From: Flammeovirgaceae bacterium UBA2371
Lineage (GTDB): Bacteria > Bacteroidota > Bacteroidia > Cytophagales > Cyclobacteriaceae
Reading direction: 5' to 3'
Assembly: GCA_002345965.1 (NCBI GenBank)
Contig: DDTF01000064.1
Coordinates: forward strand, 98,131 to 112,403
DNA length: 14,273 bases
The notes below the pieces were generated by a model, which was not told the origin of the DNA, did not search any database, and saw only the letters and a list, made by a program, of their open reading frames with translations. Position 1 is the first letter of the stretch. The number at the start of each line of letters is the position of its first letter. The translations under genes were made by a program, and so were the position numbers. Positions 8,401 to 14,273 of the stretch are shown piece after piece.

Positions 8401-11400
8401 CGTTGTGCGCGTACATAATACGTGCCTATGTCCAAAGCATTTTGTACTGCGGTTGTGCTTGGCAGCGGACTGCCAAAACCAATGTTATCATCCCATGTAA
8501 AATCAAACGATCCGATGCTGCTTACTCCGCTGATGGTTACATCTGAGACCGTACCCGAGCCGTTTACAGCCATCGGTAAACAAACGTCTACATGCGATGG
8601 CGTTACACTCACGATCTCCAATGGAATGGTGTTCTTCAGTACGGTAATAGCGCCTGCCGTAACACAGCTGGTATTCAGGTTGGTAACGTTTAGTGTATAG
8701 TTTCCTTCTCCGATCAGATCGGTATTAGGTGTATTGTAAGGACTGGCCACACCCAGTGCATCGCTTACCACTACACCCCCACCCGGATTGCTCGTCCACA
8801 CCAGATCATAATTGGCTCCTACCCCCGGCCCGCTGGCGGTGCTGGCCGATACTGTAATGCGCCCGTCAAAGTTGCCATCACAGGCTGTACTCGACACATG
8901 ACTTAGACTCACACTTGGTGTGATTCTCTTGTTCAAAACTTCGAAGGATACAGGTGCTGTAAAGCAGCCTGAGCCTGTCACACCCGGGGTCGCTGGCATG
9001 GCCGATGCTTGACGTTGTGCGCGTACATAATACGTGCCGATGTCCAAAGCATTTTGTACTGCGGTTGTGCTTGGCAGCGGACTGCCAAAACCAATGTTAT
9101 CATCCCATGTAAAATCAAACGATCCGATGCTGCTTACTCCGCTGATGGTTACATCTGAGACCGTACCCGAGCCGTTTACAGCCATCGGTAAACAAACGTC
9201 TACATGCGATGGCGTTACACTCACGATCTCCAATGGAACGGTGTTCTTTTGCACGGTAATGGTACCTGTGCTCAAACAGCCCGTTGTAAAATTGGTGACA
9301 TCTATTGTATAGGTACCTTCTCCAATTAAGTCTGTGTTGGGTGTGCTGTAGGCACTTGGTGTATTCAATGCATTGGTTGCACTATATGCAATACCTGCTC
9401 CATCAGGATCGCTTGTCCATACAAAGTCGTAATTGGCCCCCACCCCCGGCCCGCTGGCGGTGCTGGCGGATACTGTAATGCGTCCGTCAAAGTTGCCATC
9501 ACAAGCTGTACTGGATACGCTGGTAAGTGATAACGTTGGGAAAATTCTCTCATCAGTAACATCAATTCGGAACGGTGCCGTATTACAACCTTGAGCGGGA
9601 CCTGAATTACGTGTAGCCACAACGTAGTAAGTTCCTGCACCAAGGTTATTGACAGTTGTTACATTGCCAGGATCGGGCGCAAGGTTCACCAGTGACTGAT
9701 CCTGCCATTGATAATCGTAGGTACCCAAGGGCACGGGTGCATTATCCACTGCAACAGAAACTACCTGAACGCTACCATCAGGAGCAGCACACACTTCATG
9801 TGGTGTTGAGGTTCCGGTAATGATTTCAACCGACAGACTGTTTTTAACTATCGTGGCATTTGCGTTGGTGGTACATCCTGTGTTGACATTAGTCGCTATC
9901 AGTTTATAGTTTCCATCCAGCAAAACAGTTGGTCTGTCCACATCTCCATCGTTCAATCCATTTCCATTGTTGCCCACTGTATTGGCAATGGGAGTTGGAT
10001 TGGTAATATCCCATGTGTAGTTATACGAGAATGGTCGTGGTACACTTGCATCCGTATTGTCGGTAATATCCACTTTAAGTTCACCCTCCAAAAATCCTGC
10101 ACAACCGGTATTGGCAAATGGAGTGATCACAGTGGTCGGGTCTACCTTCTTGTCCAGTATCTCTACTTTGAAAGGAGCGGTCTCGCAGTTGGCCCCAAAA
10201 ATTCCCGGTGCGGAAGTTCTTCGACCCACAACATAATAAGTGCCTGCGCCATTGGTTGGGCCTGCATCCGGATACTCTCCTGCCGCACTTCCAACATTTA
10301 ATACTTCGGTATTAATTATTGTGGCAAATGCATCTTCAAGTCGCGATGGGCTTGCAAAGTTTCCTGGAGCCCCTTTGAACCATCTGAATTCAAAGTTGGG
10401 TGCCATAGGAGAATTGAAAACTTCATTTCCTAATCCTGTAAGGCTTCTGTCAATTGTAATTTGTGTGGCGGTAATCGTTCCATCAGGATTACATATCAGC
10501 TTGTCAAGTTTTGTAGTAGCGGTGATGTCGAGGTTATATTTATTGGGAAGTATGGTGACATTCCCTGTAGCAGCGCATCCACTCACTGAGTTGGTGGTGG
10601 TAACCGCATAAGCTGCACCTCCGTTGTCCGTTAAATTGGCAATGGTGAAAGGCGCTAATCGGGCTATTCCACCTACCGGGCTCATCACTGTAGGGTCTGG
10701 CGCCCATGAATAGGTGTAGCTACCTCCCTGCACAGCCGGTTCAGGAGAATTAATATTGGTAACAGCAATGATGCTACCCTCACCTATAGCCGGATCGCAC
10801 GAAGTATTTGGTTTTGAAGAGAGAGAGATTGTAGGTGCCACGTGTGTATCCTGCGTTACTACTTGCTCTACCACGGTATAGCATCCGGCTCCTACGCCAT
10901 TGTTCTTTTTACCTCTTACATAAAATTGTCTGTTCCCATTTCCTAAACCTGCAGTAGGATTAACATTCCATCCTGGGTCTACAATGTTGTAGATTTCTCC
11001 TTGTGTAGCTCCTCCACCTACTTCTGAATAAGTCAATGTGGTAAGTCCTGCATCCGAATACCATTCAAAGTCGTAGTCAGCAATTACACCAGGTCCTATG
11101 CCTGTAACTTCAATCCGTCCATTGGATGTAGGCGCACAGAAACTGTCGTCAGTGGCTGCCACAGTGAATGCATTGGGTAATCCTGGCTGATCGGGAATGT
11201 TTACCTGTGTGTCGGTGAAACACTCGCTGTTTAGGTCATGCACCCGGATGGTATAATTTCCGGTTCCAAAACCAGAGATCGGGCCCGATGGTACACCGGT
11301 GACCAACGGTGTTGGCGGGGCATAGGCTACCGGAACCGGTGTAATGCTAAGTATTTCGTAAGATGGCGGTGGTGCAGTCATATCACGCGCATCTTTGTCG

Positions 11401-14273
11401 GCAGTCAGGTCAACTTTACCATCACCAAAAACCAATGGATCACAGGTAGTATTTGGATCAATCGTATTGATGGTAATGATAGGCGCAAATGCAATTTGTT
11501 TTACAGTGAGTTGTTTGCCCAAAGGACATGGTGAGTTGGCAGGGTCATTGTCTATGACATGTATAAAATATTCTCCTTCACTCAATGGGCTTTCAGTAAA
11601 TGAAATGGGTGAGGCACCCACTATGGTGTTTCTCGGCACGCCAAAAGGTCCACTTCCATCATATACATTCACAGTATATCCCGAAAGACTCACACCAGTT
11701 ACGTCTACATCAATGGATCCATCAGGAGTAACGGGTGCTCCCAAGGGTCCCAATGCGGTATCGCATTTCTCATTGTCTTTCACCAGTGTTGCCAAAATAG
11801 CCGGAGATCCAACGTAAGGCACGTTGTCAATGAAATATGAACCACAACCTACGTTATCTGTTACCACTAAGGTGTAGGTATCAGAAGGCACAAAACCAGG
11901 TGCTACTAAATCCTCTGCCGGACCAGTAGTTACAATGGGGGCAGCGACTCCCATGTCAGGTGGGTTATTGAAGAAGTTAATGTTAGTATTAGAGGGGGTA
12001 GCTTTATACCAATTGAAAGTGTAGGGCACAGTTCCACCCGCAACGGTCACATCAATTTCTCCATTTGTTCCGGTGGTACAGAATCCTGCCGGGGTGTTGC
12101 TCACAAAAGTAATACTTGGCGGTGCTGTTCCATCAGGTATGGCTACAGACACCACATTGGATTCACATTTGGTATTGTTGTCAACCACAAGGCCTGTAAT
12201 AAATCCTGGTTGCAGATCAGTAAACGCTGGAGGATTCCCCACACCCACGGGTGCAACGCTAGAGTAAGTTTCTGGTGATGCTTTTACTACGGTGGGATCA
12301 GTAGGTGGCGCAAAAGATTGGTAGGTCCTTACGTAAAAGACTGTAAAGTCAGTACCTGGGATGGTGGAGATGTTTGTAAGTGCAGGTGTGGCACCACCAT
12401 CAGGAGGAACACACGTGGTAGCTGCGGTAATACCTCCAAAAGAAATGGAAGGATAAGTAATATTGTTGGGAATGAATGCACTCTTTGTGCTTTCACAACC
12501 GGTAGTTTCATTTCGTGTGAAGAAGGTGTGGTTGCCGCTGGGGCGATTAGGGTTGGTATTGAGAAAATCGCCTGATGCATTGCCTGAAGAATTGGCTAAA
12601 ACAGCTCCTCCAGTTCCAAGACCCTGGTGCCAGGTAAAAGTAAATACCGAAGCAGGGGGCCCGCCAGTTGCACTTCCTCTAAGCTGACCATTGGGAAATA
12701 GTACATCATCGCAAGAAGTTTGGTCGTTTAGGATAGTGGTAGTAATAACCGGATAATCAAATACATCCAGCACCGTAGCTTGTGCGGGATCTGAAACACA
12801 TTGCAGCACAGTTTCTTCTACACTTGCCGAATAAAGAGCTGCAGGTTGTCCGCTTAAAGTTTCTCCTGTGGCAGCAGTAGACCAAGTGATTGTATAATTT
12901 GGATCAGGTAATGCAATAGCCGCCCCTTTGTAGGTGACAGTTGCCTGCAGTGCTCCGGTGGAACCCAATAGAGGATCACAGTTAATATTGTTTTGCGTTA
13001 CCGCTACTGCTATGATTGGTTTTTCGCTGGCATCAACCAGAAAAACAGAAGATGTATTCACACACCCGTTTGCATCTTCAGTTGCTTTAACCGTAAAGTT
13101 CTGTCCTCCCTGCAGTTGAATGACATTCGGGGTGTTTCCGTTATTAGGAGCAGCGGGCACCTGAGGATCTGATGCTACGTCAGTACCCTGGTACCATTGA
13201 AAACGAAAACCTGCGGTAGTACCATTGGCCAATGCAGCAATGGAGCCGTTGGCTGGTCCTGCACAATTCGTTGAAGGTGTAGGCGTTCTGGTAATAACCG
13301 GCAAAGTAAGGTTATCCTTCACTTCTGCAGAAACAAAATCAGATTCACATCCAAGATCATCAATTGTTAATGTGGCTGAATAAAATGCCTTTGCCAATTG
13401 ATCGATCGTTGAAGGAACTGCAGGAGCTGGCACATGCGGAGTGGATGTACCAATTCCATCAAACCATTTATAGGTTAGTGTACTAGGTCCTGCATAAGGT
13501 GCGCCTTTATAGGTAATGCTGGCAACAGTAACCTGGCCATTATAAGTTGTAACCGGCACGGCAAGAGCCGGATCACAAATTGTATTGTCTGTTGGTGTGA
13601 GGGTAATCACAGGATTACTACTATTATCCGGCACGTTAACAGTTGCTGTTTTCTTGCAACCGGTGTTTTGGTTGATGACAAGGGCGGTGTACTGTAGCCC
13701 TGCACCACCCTGAACGTTGGCATAAACTGCAGTAGTGGCTTGAATTGGACCAGCCACTGTATTACCATTGTACCATTCGTACACGTAGGGTGCACCTGTT
13801 CCTGCACCATCCACGTCTGTCACTTGTCCTTGGCCATTTTCCAATCCGGTACCAATGATACAATTAGTAGACCCTACAACCGCAGTTGTAATTGCCGGCA
13901 AAACTTTATTGTCAGCCACTTGTGCGGTTGCTGCCGATGAAACACATCCAGTTGGGGTGTGAGTTGCAGCCACCGTGTAAAATCCACCATCTAACTCAAT
14001 TAAGTTTTGGGTTGTTGAGCTACCATTTACCGGATCGGTTAGTGCAGAACCATTGTGCCATTCAAAACTATAGTTCGTTATAGGTGCGATGAGATTGGTA
14101 ACTGTTGCATTTACACTTCCATTAAATTGCACAGCAGGTGAGGTAAGTAATGGGTCACAAATCGTGTTGTTAGTTGTGGCCAATGTAATTGTAGGCAACA
14201 CTTTTGCATCCGACACATTCAATGCCAAATTGGTCTGACAGCCATTCGTCTGGTTAGTTACCAATACTGTATA
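5427..14273 (-). CDS. Giant SprB-like multi-module T9SS surface protein (5' end missing)
   Basis: An open frame of 2948 codons runs from the window's right edge to a TGA at 5429-5427. The first visible codons read YTVLVTNQTNGC with no start or signal peptide, so the gene continues beyond the window. The visible protein has the last 23 residues of one module, 28 complete modules of 88-130 residues, and a C-terminal type B sorting domain. Modules share the order: x-P-x-I, an early Cys (often TxCD), G-x-I/V, an aromatic-x-W strand (YxFxW), a variable loop, GxYxV, and a late GC before a VxDN/K boundary. This resembles SprB-type and other Ig/PKD-like adhesion repeats but is longer than a classical SprB repeat. 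The protein would cross the inner membrane by Sec and the outer membrane by T9SS, and would act on the surface in adhesion or gliding; this role is inferred. Downstream is the overlapping PorP/SprF gene. The short plus-strand frames across it are mirror artefacts. Confidence 0.93.
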   Translation of the reverse strand, partial: YTVLVTNQTNGCQTNLALNVSDAKVLPTITLATTNNTICDPLLTSPAVQFNGSVNATVTNLIAPITNYSFEWHNGSALTDPVNGSSTTQNLIELDGGFYTVAATHTPTGCVSSAATAQVADNKVLPAITTAVVGSTNCIIGTGLENGQGQVTDVDGAGTGAPYVYEWYNGNTVAGPIQATTAVYANVQGGAGLQYTALVINQNTGCKKTATVNVPDNSSNPVITLTPTDNTICDPALAVPVTTYNGQVTVASITYKGAPYAGPSTLTYKWFDGIGTSTPHVPAPAVPSTIDQLAKAFYSATLTIDDLGCESDFVSAEVKDNLTLPVITRTPTPSTNCAGPANGSIAALANGTTAGFRFQWYQGTDVASDPQVPAAPNNGNTPNVIQLQGGQNFTVKATEDANGCVNTSSVFLVDASEKPIIAVAVTQNNINCDPLLGSTGALQATVTYKGAAIALPDPNYTITWSTAATGETLSGQPAALYSASVEETVLQCVSDPAQATVLDVFDYPVITTTILNDQTSCDDVLFPNGQLRGSATGGPPASVFTFTWHQGLGTGGAVLANSSGNASGDFLNTNPNRPSGNHTFFTRNETTGCESTKSAFIPNNITYPSISFGGITAATTCVPPDGGATPALTNISTIPGTDFTVFYVRTYQSFAPPTDPTVVKASPETYSSVAPVGVGNPPAFTDLQPGFITGLVVDNNTKCESNVVSVAIPDGTAPPSITFVSNTPAGFCTTGTNGEIDVTVAGGTVPYTFNWYKATPSNTNINFFNNPPDMGVAAPIVTTGPAEDLVAPGFVPSDTYTLVVTDNVGCGSYFIDNVPYVGSPAILATLVKDNEKCDTALGPLGAPVTPDGSIDVDVTGVSLSGYTVNVYDGSGPFGVPRNTIVGASPISFTESPLSEGEYFIHVIDNDPANSPCPLGKQLTVKQIAFAPIITINTIDPNTTCDPLVFGDGKVDLTADKDARDMTAPPPSYEILSITPVPVAYAPPTPLVTGVPSGPISGFGTGNYTIRVHDLNSECFTDTQVNIPDQPGLPNAFTVAATDDSFCAPTSNGRIEVTGIGPGVIADYDFEWYSDAGLTTLTYSEVGGGATQGEIYNIVDPGWNVNPTAGLGNGNRQFYVRGKKNNGVGAGCYTVVEQVVTQDTHVAPTISLSSKPNTSCDPAIGEGSIIAVTNINSPEPAVQGGSYTYSWAPDPTVMSPVGGIARLAPFTIANLTDNGGAAYAVTTTNSVSGCAATGNVTILPNKYNLDITATTKLDKLICNPDGTITATQITIDRSLTGLGNEVFNSPMAPNFEFRWFKGAPGNFASPSRLEDAFATIINTEVLNVGSAAGEYPDAGPTNGAGTYYVVGRRTSAPGIFGANCETAPFKVEILDKKVDPTTVITPFANTGCAGFLEGELKVDITDNTDASVPRPFSYNYTWDITNPTPIANTVGNNGNGLNDGDVDRPTVLLDGNYKLIATNVNTGCTTNANATIVKNSLSVEIITGTSTPHEVCAAPDGSVQVVSVAVDNAPVPLGTYDYQWQDQSLVNLAPDPGNVTTVNNLGAGTYYVVATRNSGPAQGCNTAPFRIDVTDERIFPTLSLTSVSSTACDGNFDGRITVSASTASGPGVGANYDFVWTSDPDGAGIAYSATNALNTPSAYSTPNTDLIGEGTYTIDVTNFTTGCLSTGTITVQKNTVPLEIVSVTPSHVDVCLPMAVNGSGTVSDVTISGVSSIGSFDFTWDDNIGFGSPLPSTTAVQNALDIGTYYVRAQRQASAMPATPGVTGSGCFTAPVSFEVLNKRITPSVSLSHVSSTACDGNFDGRITVSASTASGPGVGANYDLVWTSNPGGGVVVSDALGVASPYNTPNTDLIGEGNYTLNVTNLNTSCVTAGAITVLKNTIPLEIVSVTPSHVDVCLPMAVNGSGTVSDVTISGVSSIGSFDFTWDDNIGFGSPLPSTTAVQNALDIGTYYVRAQRQASAMPATPGVTGSGCFTAPVSFEVLNKRITPSISLSQISNTACDGNFDGQITVTASTASGPGFGAGYNFVWTNDPDGAGGAFFASNSPSNNTASPYTTPGTDLIGPGNYSIRVTNFNTSCFSDGVIALQSNPQPLDVVTVSKTDQLICFPDGSITVTALSSGGVGNYSYEWFRSSPASPALGVVTASLNTGNYPAIGADAYYVVATKNPGAAPGSGCATAPFKVDILDKHLDPRIQLAYQPNSSCDPVNPNGVVVANASEQSGLNSDNYSFTWSFNGGALPPSTTVANTNNSSQLGDAGDGNYILTIQNTSATGCQFTSSLVVEKNLNISLPNIIDLNAVDPLDCLASGSAAVTRIGIGGITFYNDPPDNLDTNFDYKWYQGDLSNLIVGEVNHNITTLLPGKYYVTLQDGSTLCESGPKEIVINEDMIVYPDVKIVQTARQISCDAITGTAALASTADGQTDADPDYLFNWYNSLDATGPSIAATSTITGQQKGNYSVEVLRTSTGCASQALFIVPDESPQFTPVISLGGQGRTLCVGQDGLVLARVIDISPSYPFPADYTADLYFGSSPNLTNPPDVPNMAFVPGFATNFAENALAEGFYTVRVTDNNTGCFAVATQEVLDQRVSPVVSIVLDNPLTNCDPAIANGQLSATADGGKVGGYTFSWYSGTAVASPPGAVLSTINKLIARGAGDYVVRATNKITGCFGDLAGLIVDQSVLPPVPTAVTVRDRTNCLVPNGWVEANVGGTFIGYDFSWYDGSSVTGSSNFDGVNYQDLDIGNYTVTARDIITGCISNPATTAVADARRIPEFVIETTPSFCIDTGRPKGNGSVILSLTNADGDAIVIEDVQWIDLASNQPVGNGSALYDLFPGTYQANAITFEGCTNEGVAEVKTEISPYNGVSSNSDGNNDTFIVDCISLFPNNNVKIFNRNGIKVYEADGYNNADIAFSGIGLSGVYLQGKELPAGTYYYIIDKRDGSKPVAGYLELDR
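5430..5714 (-). other. Type B T9SS C-terminal sorting domain
   Basis: The last 95 residues of the giant protein match the gliding-motility-associated C-terminal domain. They read YNGVSSNSDGNNDTF (usual form xPNGDGxNDxF), then VKIFNRNGIKVYEADGYNN (usual NRWG, here NRNG), then LPAGTYYYIIDKRDG and a final GYLELDR. The domain directs export through the T9SS, and type B clients generally depend on a PorP/SprF protein, which is the next gene. It contains one unpaired Cys (VDCISLFP), unlike the paired cysteines of the modules. Confidence 0.92.
8305..8626 (-). repeat. 322-bp near-identical repeat, copy 2 (module 19)
   Basis: This matches 8917-9238 at a spacing of exactly 612 bp (204 codons), with a single difference by eye: T at 8427 against G at 9039, a silent Ile codon change. 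It covers nearly all of B module 19 (8316-8630) plus 11 bases of the next A module. Confidence 0.92.
8810..8891 (-). repeat. 82-bp homologous segment in A module 18
   Basis: This first-half segment of A module 18 matches 9431-9512 in module 16 with about five differences in 82 bases by eye. It encodes the core around STACDGNFDGRITVSASTAS. The matching part of module 20 encodes a similar peptide with far more base changes. Confidence 0.8.
8917..9238 (-). repeat. 322-bp near-identical repeat, copy 1 (module 17)
   Basis: This is the partner of 8305-8626. It covers nearly all of B module 17 (8928-9242). Identity stops abruptly on both sides, at 9239 (C against T) and 8916 (T against C), close to the module edges, while flanking A modules have clearly diverged in their second halves. 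Confidence 0.92.
9431..9512 (-). repeat. 82-bp homologous segment in A module 16
   Basis: This is the partner of 8810-8891 and the most conserved part of the A module between the first two A-B pairs. It shows that duplication covered the whole A-B pair before the rest of the A modules drifted apart or were converted. Confidence 0.8.

Larger units (their letters stand above)
7419..10844 (-). repeat. Alternating A-B super-repeat (modules 12-22)
   Basis: Within the array two module types alternate. Type A modules (12, 14, 16, 18, 20, 22) have TxCD or a related motif after PxIxL and end in a K/Q/S-N or N-K boundary such as VKN, QKN, LKN or EKN. Type B modules (13, 15, 17, 19, 21) usually have LICxPDGSI or a variant, GTYYV followed by A/G-x-R/K-x, a Gly/Ala/Pro-rich loop, and CxTAPFxVDILDK (CFTAPVSFEVLNK in 17 and 19). 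A-B pairs are 200-232 residues (232, 200, 207, 204, 202). Module 23 looks like a decayed B. Growth by duplication of whole A-B pairs explains this best. Confidence 0.8.
5715..14204 (-). repeat. Array of 28 two-cysteine modules
   Basis: Each module runs from just before x-P-x-I to the D-N/K/Q-type boundary. Module starts, in protein order on the minus strand, are: 14204, 13907, 13622, 13310, 13028, 12761, 12461, 12128, 11807, 11492, 11186, 10844, 10538, 10148, 9839, 9548, 9242, 8927, 8630, 8315, 8003, 7709, 7418, 7115, 6839, 6524, 6248 and 5984, ending at 5715. Lengths are 99, 95, 104, 94, 89, 100, 111, 107, 105, 102, 114, 102, 130, 103, 97, 102, 105, 99, 105, 104, 98, 97, 101, 92, 105, 92, 88 and 90 residues. 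Every module has exactly two cysteines, one about 16-20 residues from its start and one about 8-17 residues from its end. Sequence similarity is low outside modules 12-22, so most of the array is old. The boundaries are my reading by eye. Confidence 0.85.

Noticed and set aside
8422..9312. Two near-identical 92-codon plus-strand frames (8422-8700 and 9034-9312) that look like a duplicated gene pair
   Set aside because: They are antisense to the duplicated B modules of the giant protein. Their similarity is a by-product of the 322-bp coding repeat, and they have no recognisable domain or promoter.
5715..14204. Repeat array as a CRISPR or non-coding satellite
   Set aside because: The repeats are in frame, vary in length, share a protein motif pattern and stay open for nearly 3000 codons, so they are coding modules.

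Overview
The window looks like chromosomal DNA of a Bacteroidota bacterium, probably a gliding or free-living member of the Cytophagia/Chitinophagia/Flavobacteriia type. The evidence is a very large secreted repeat protein with a type B type-IX-secretion (T9SS) C-terminal domain, a PorP/SprF-family partner gene overlapping it, weak or absent Shine-Dalgarno sequences, and TAnnTTTG-like promoter boxes. I see no RNA genes, insertion sequences, CRISPR arrays or phage genes.

Layout. Positions 1-831 (minus) hold the N-terminal membrane half of an ABC exporter, cut by the window edge. A 205-bp divergent gap (832-1036), with no promoter I can defend, separates it from a class V aminotransferase-fold enzyme of the 'cysteine desulfurase-like' VC1184 type (1037-2263, plus). 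That gene meets a gamma-glutamyltransferase-like lipoprotein gene (2264-3904, minus) tail to tail with no base between the stop codons. A possible terminator for the plus-strand gene lies inside the 3' end of the GGT gene. The 220-bp gap 3905-4124 carries closely packed divergent promoter-like boxes and leads to a small Lys/Ala-rich, histone-H1-like protein (4125-4433, plus). A perfect 15-bp hairpin with A and T tracts (4451-4485) is a bidirectional terminator between that gene and the PorP/SprF gene.

The remaining two thirds (4510-14273, minus) is one transcriptional unit in which a giant surface protein is followed by PorP/SprF. The giant gene is open at its 5' end: 2948 residues are visible, made of the tail of one module, 28 complete modules of 88-130 residues, and a 95-residue type B sorting domain. 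Its stop codon overlaps the PorP/SprF start (ATGATG). By analogy with SprB/SprF, the PorP/SprF protein would help the T9SS deliver or anchor the giant protein at the outer membrane.

Most notable points. Every complete module of the giant protein has exactly two cysteines at equivalent places. Modules 12-22 alternate between two types (A-B-A-B), giving a super-repeat of about 200 residues. Two B modules, 612 bp apart, are identical over 322 bp except for one silent base. The GGT-like protein keeps the catalytic Thr motif but lacks the residues that in classical GGT bind the alpha-carboxylate and alpha-amino groups of glutamate. The class V enzyme has Tyr where true SufS-type desulfurases have the catalytic Cys. 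None of this amounts to a proven new system; the giant protein with its partner is an unusual example of a known T9SS arrangement.
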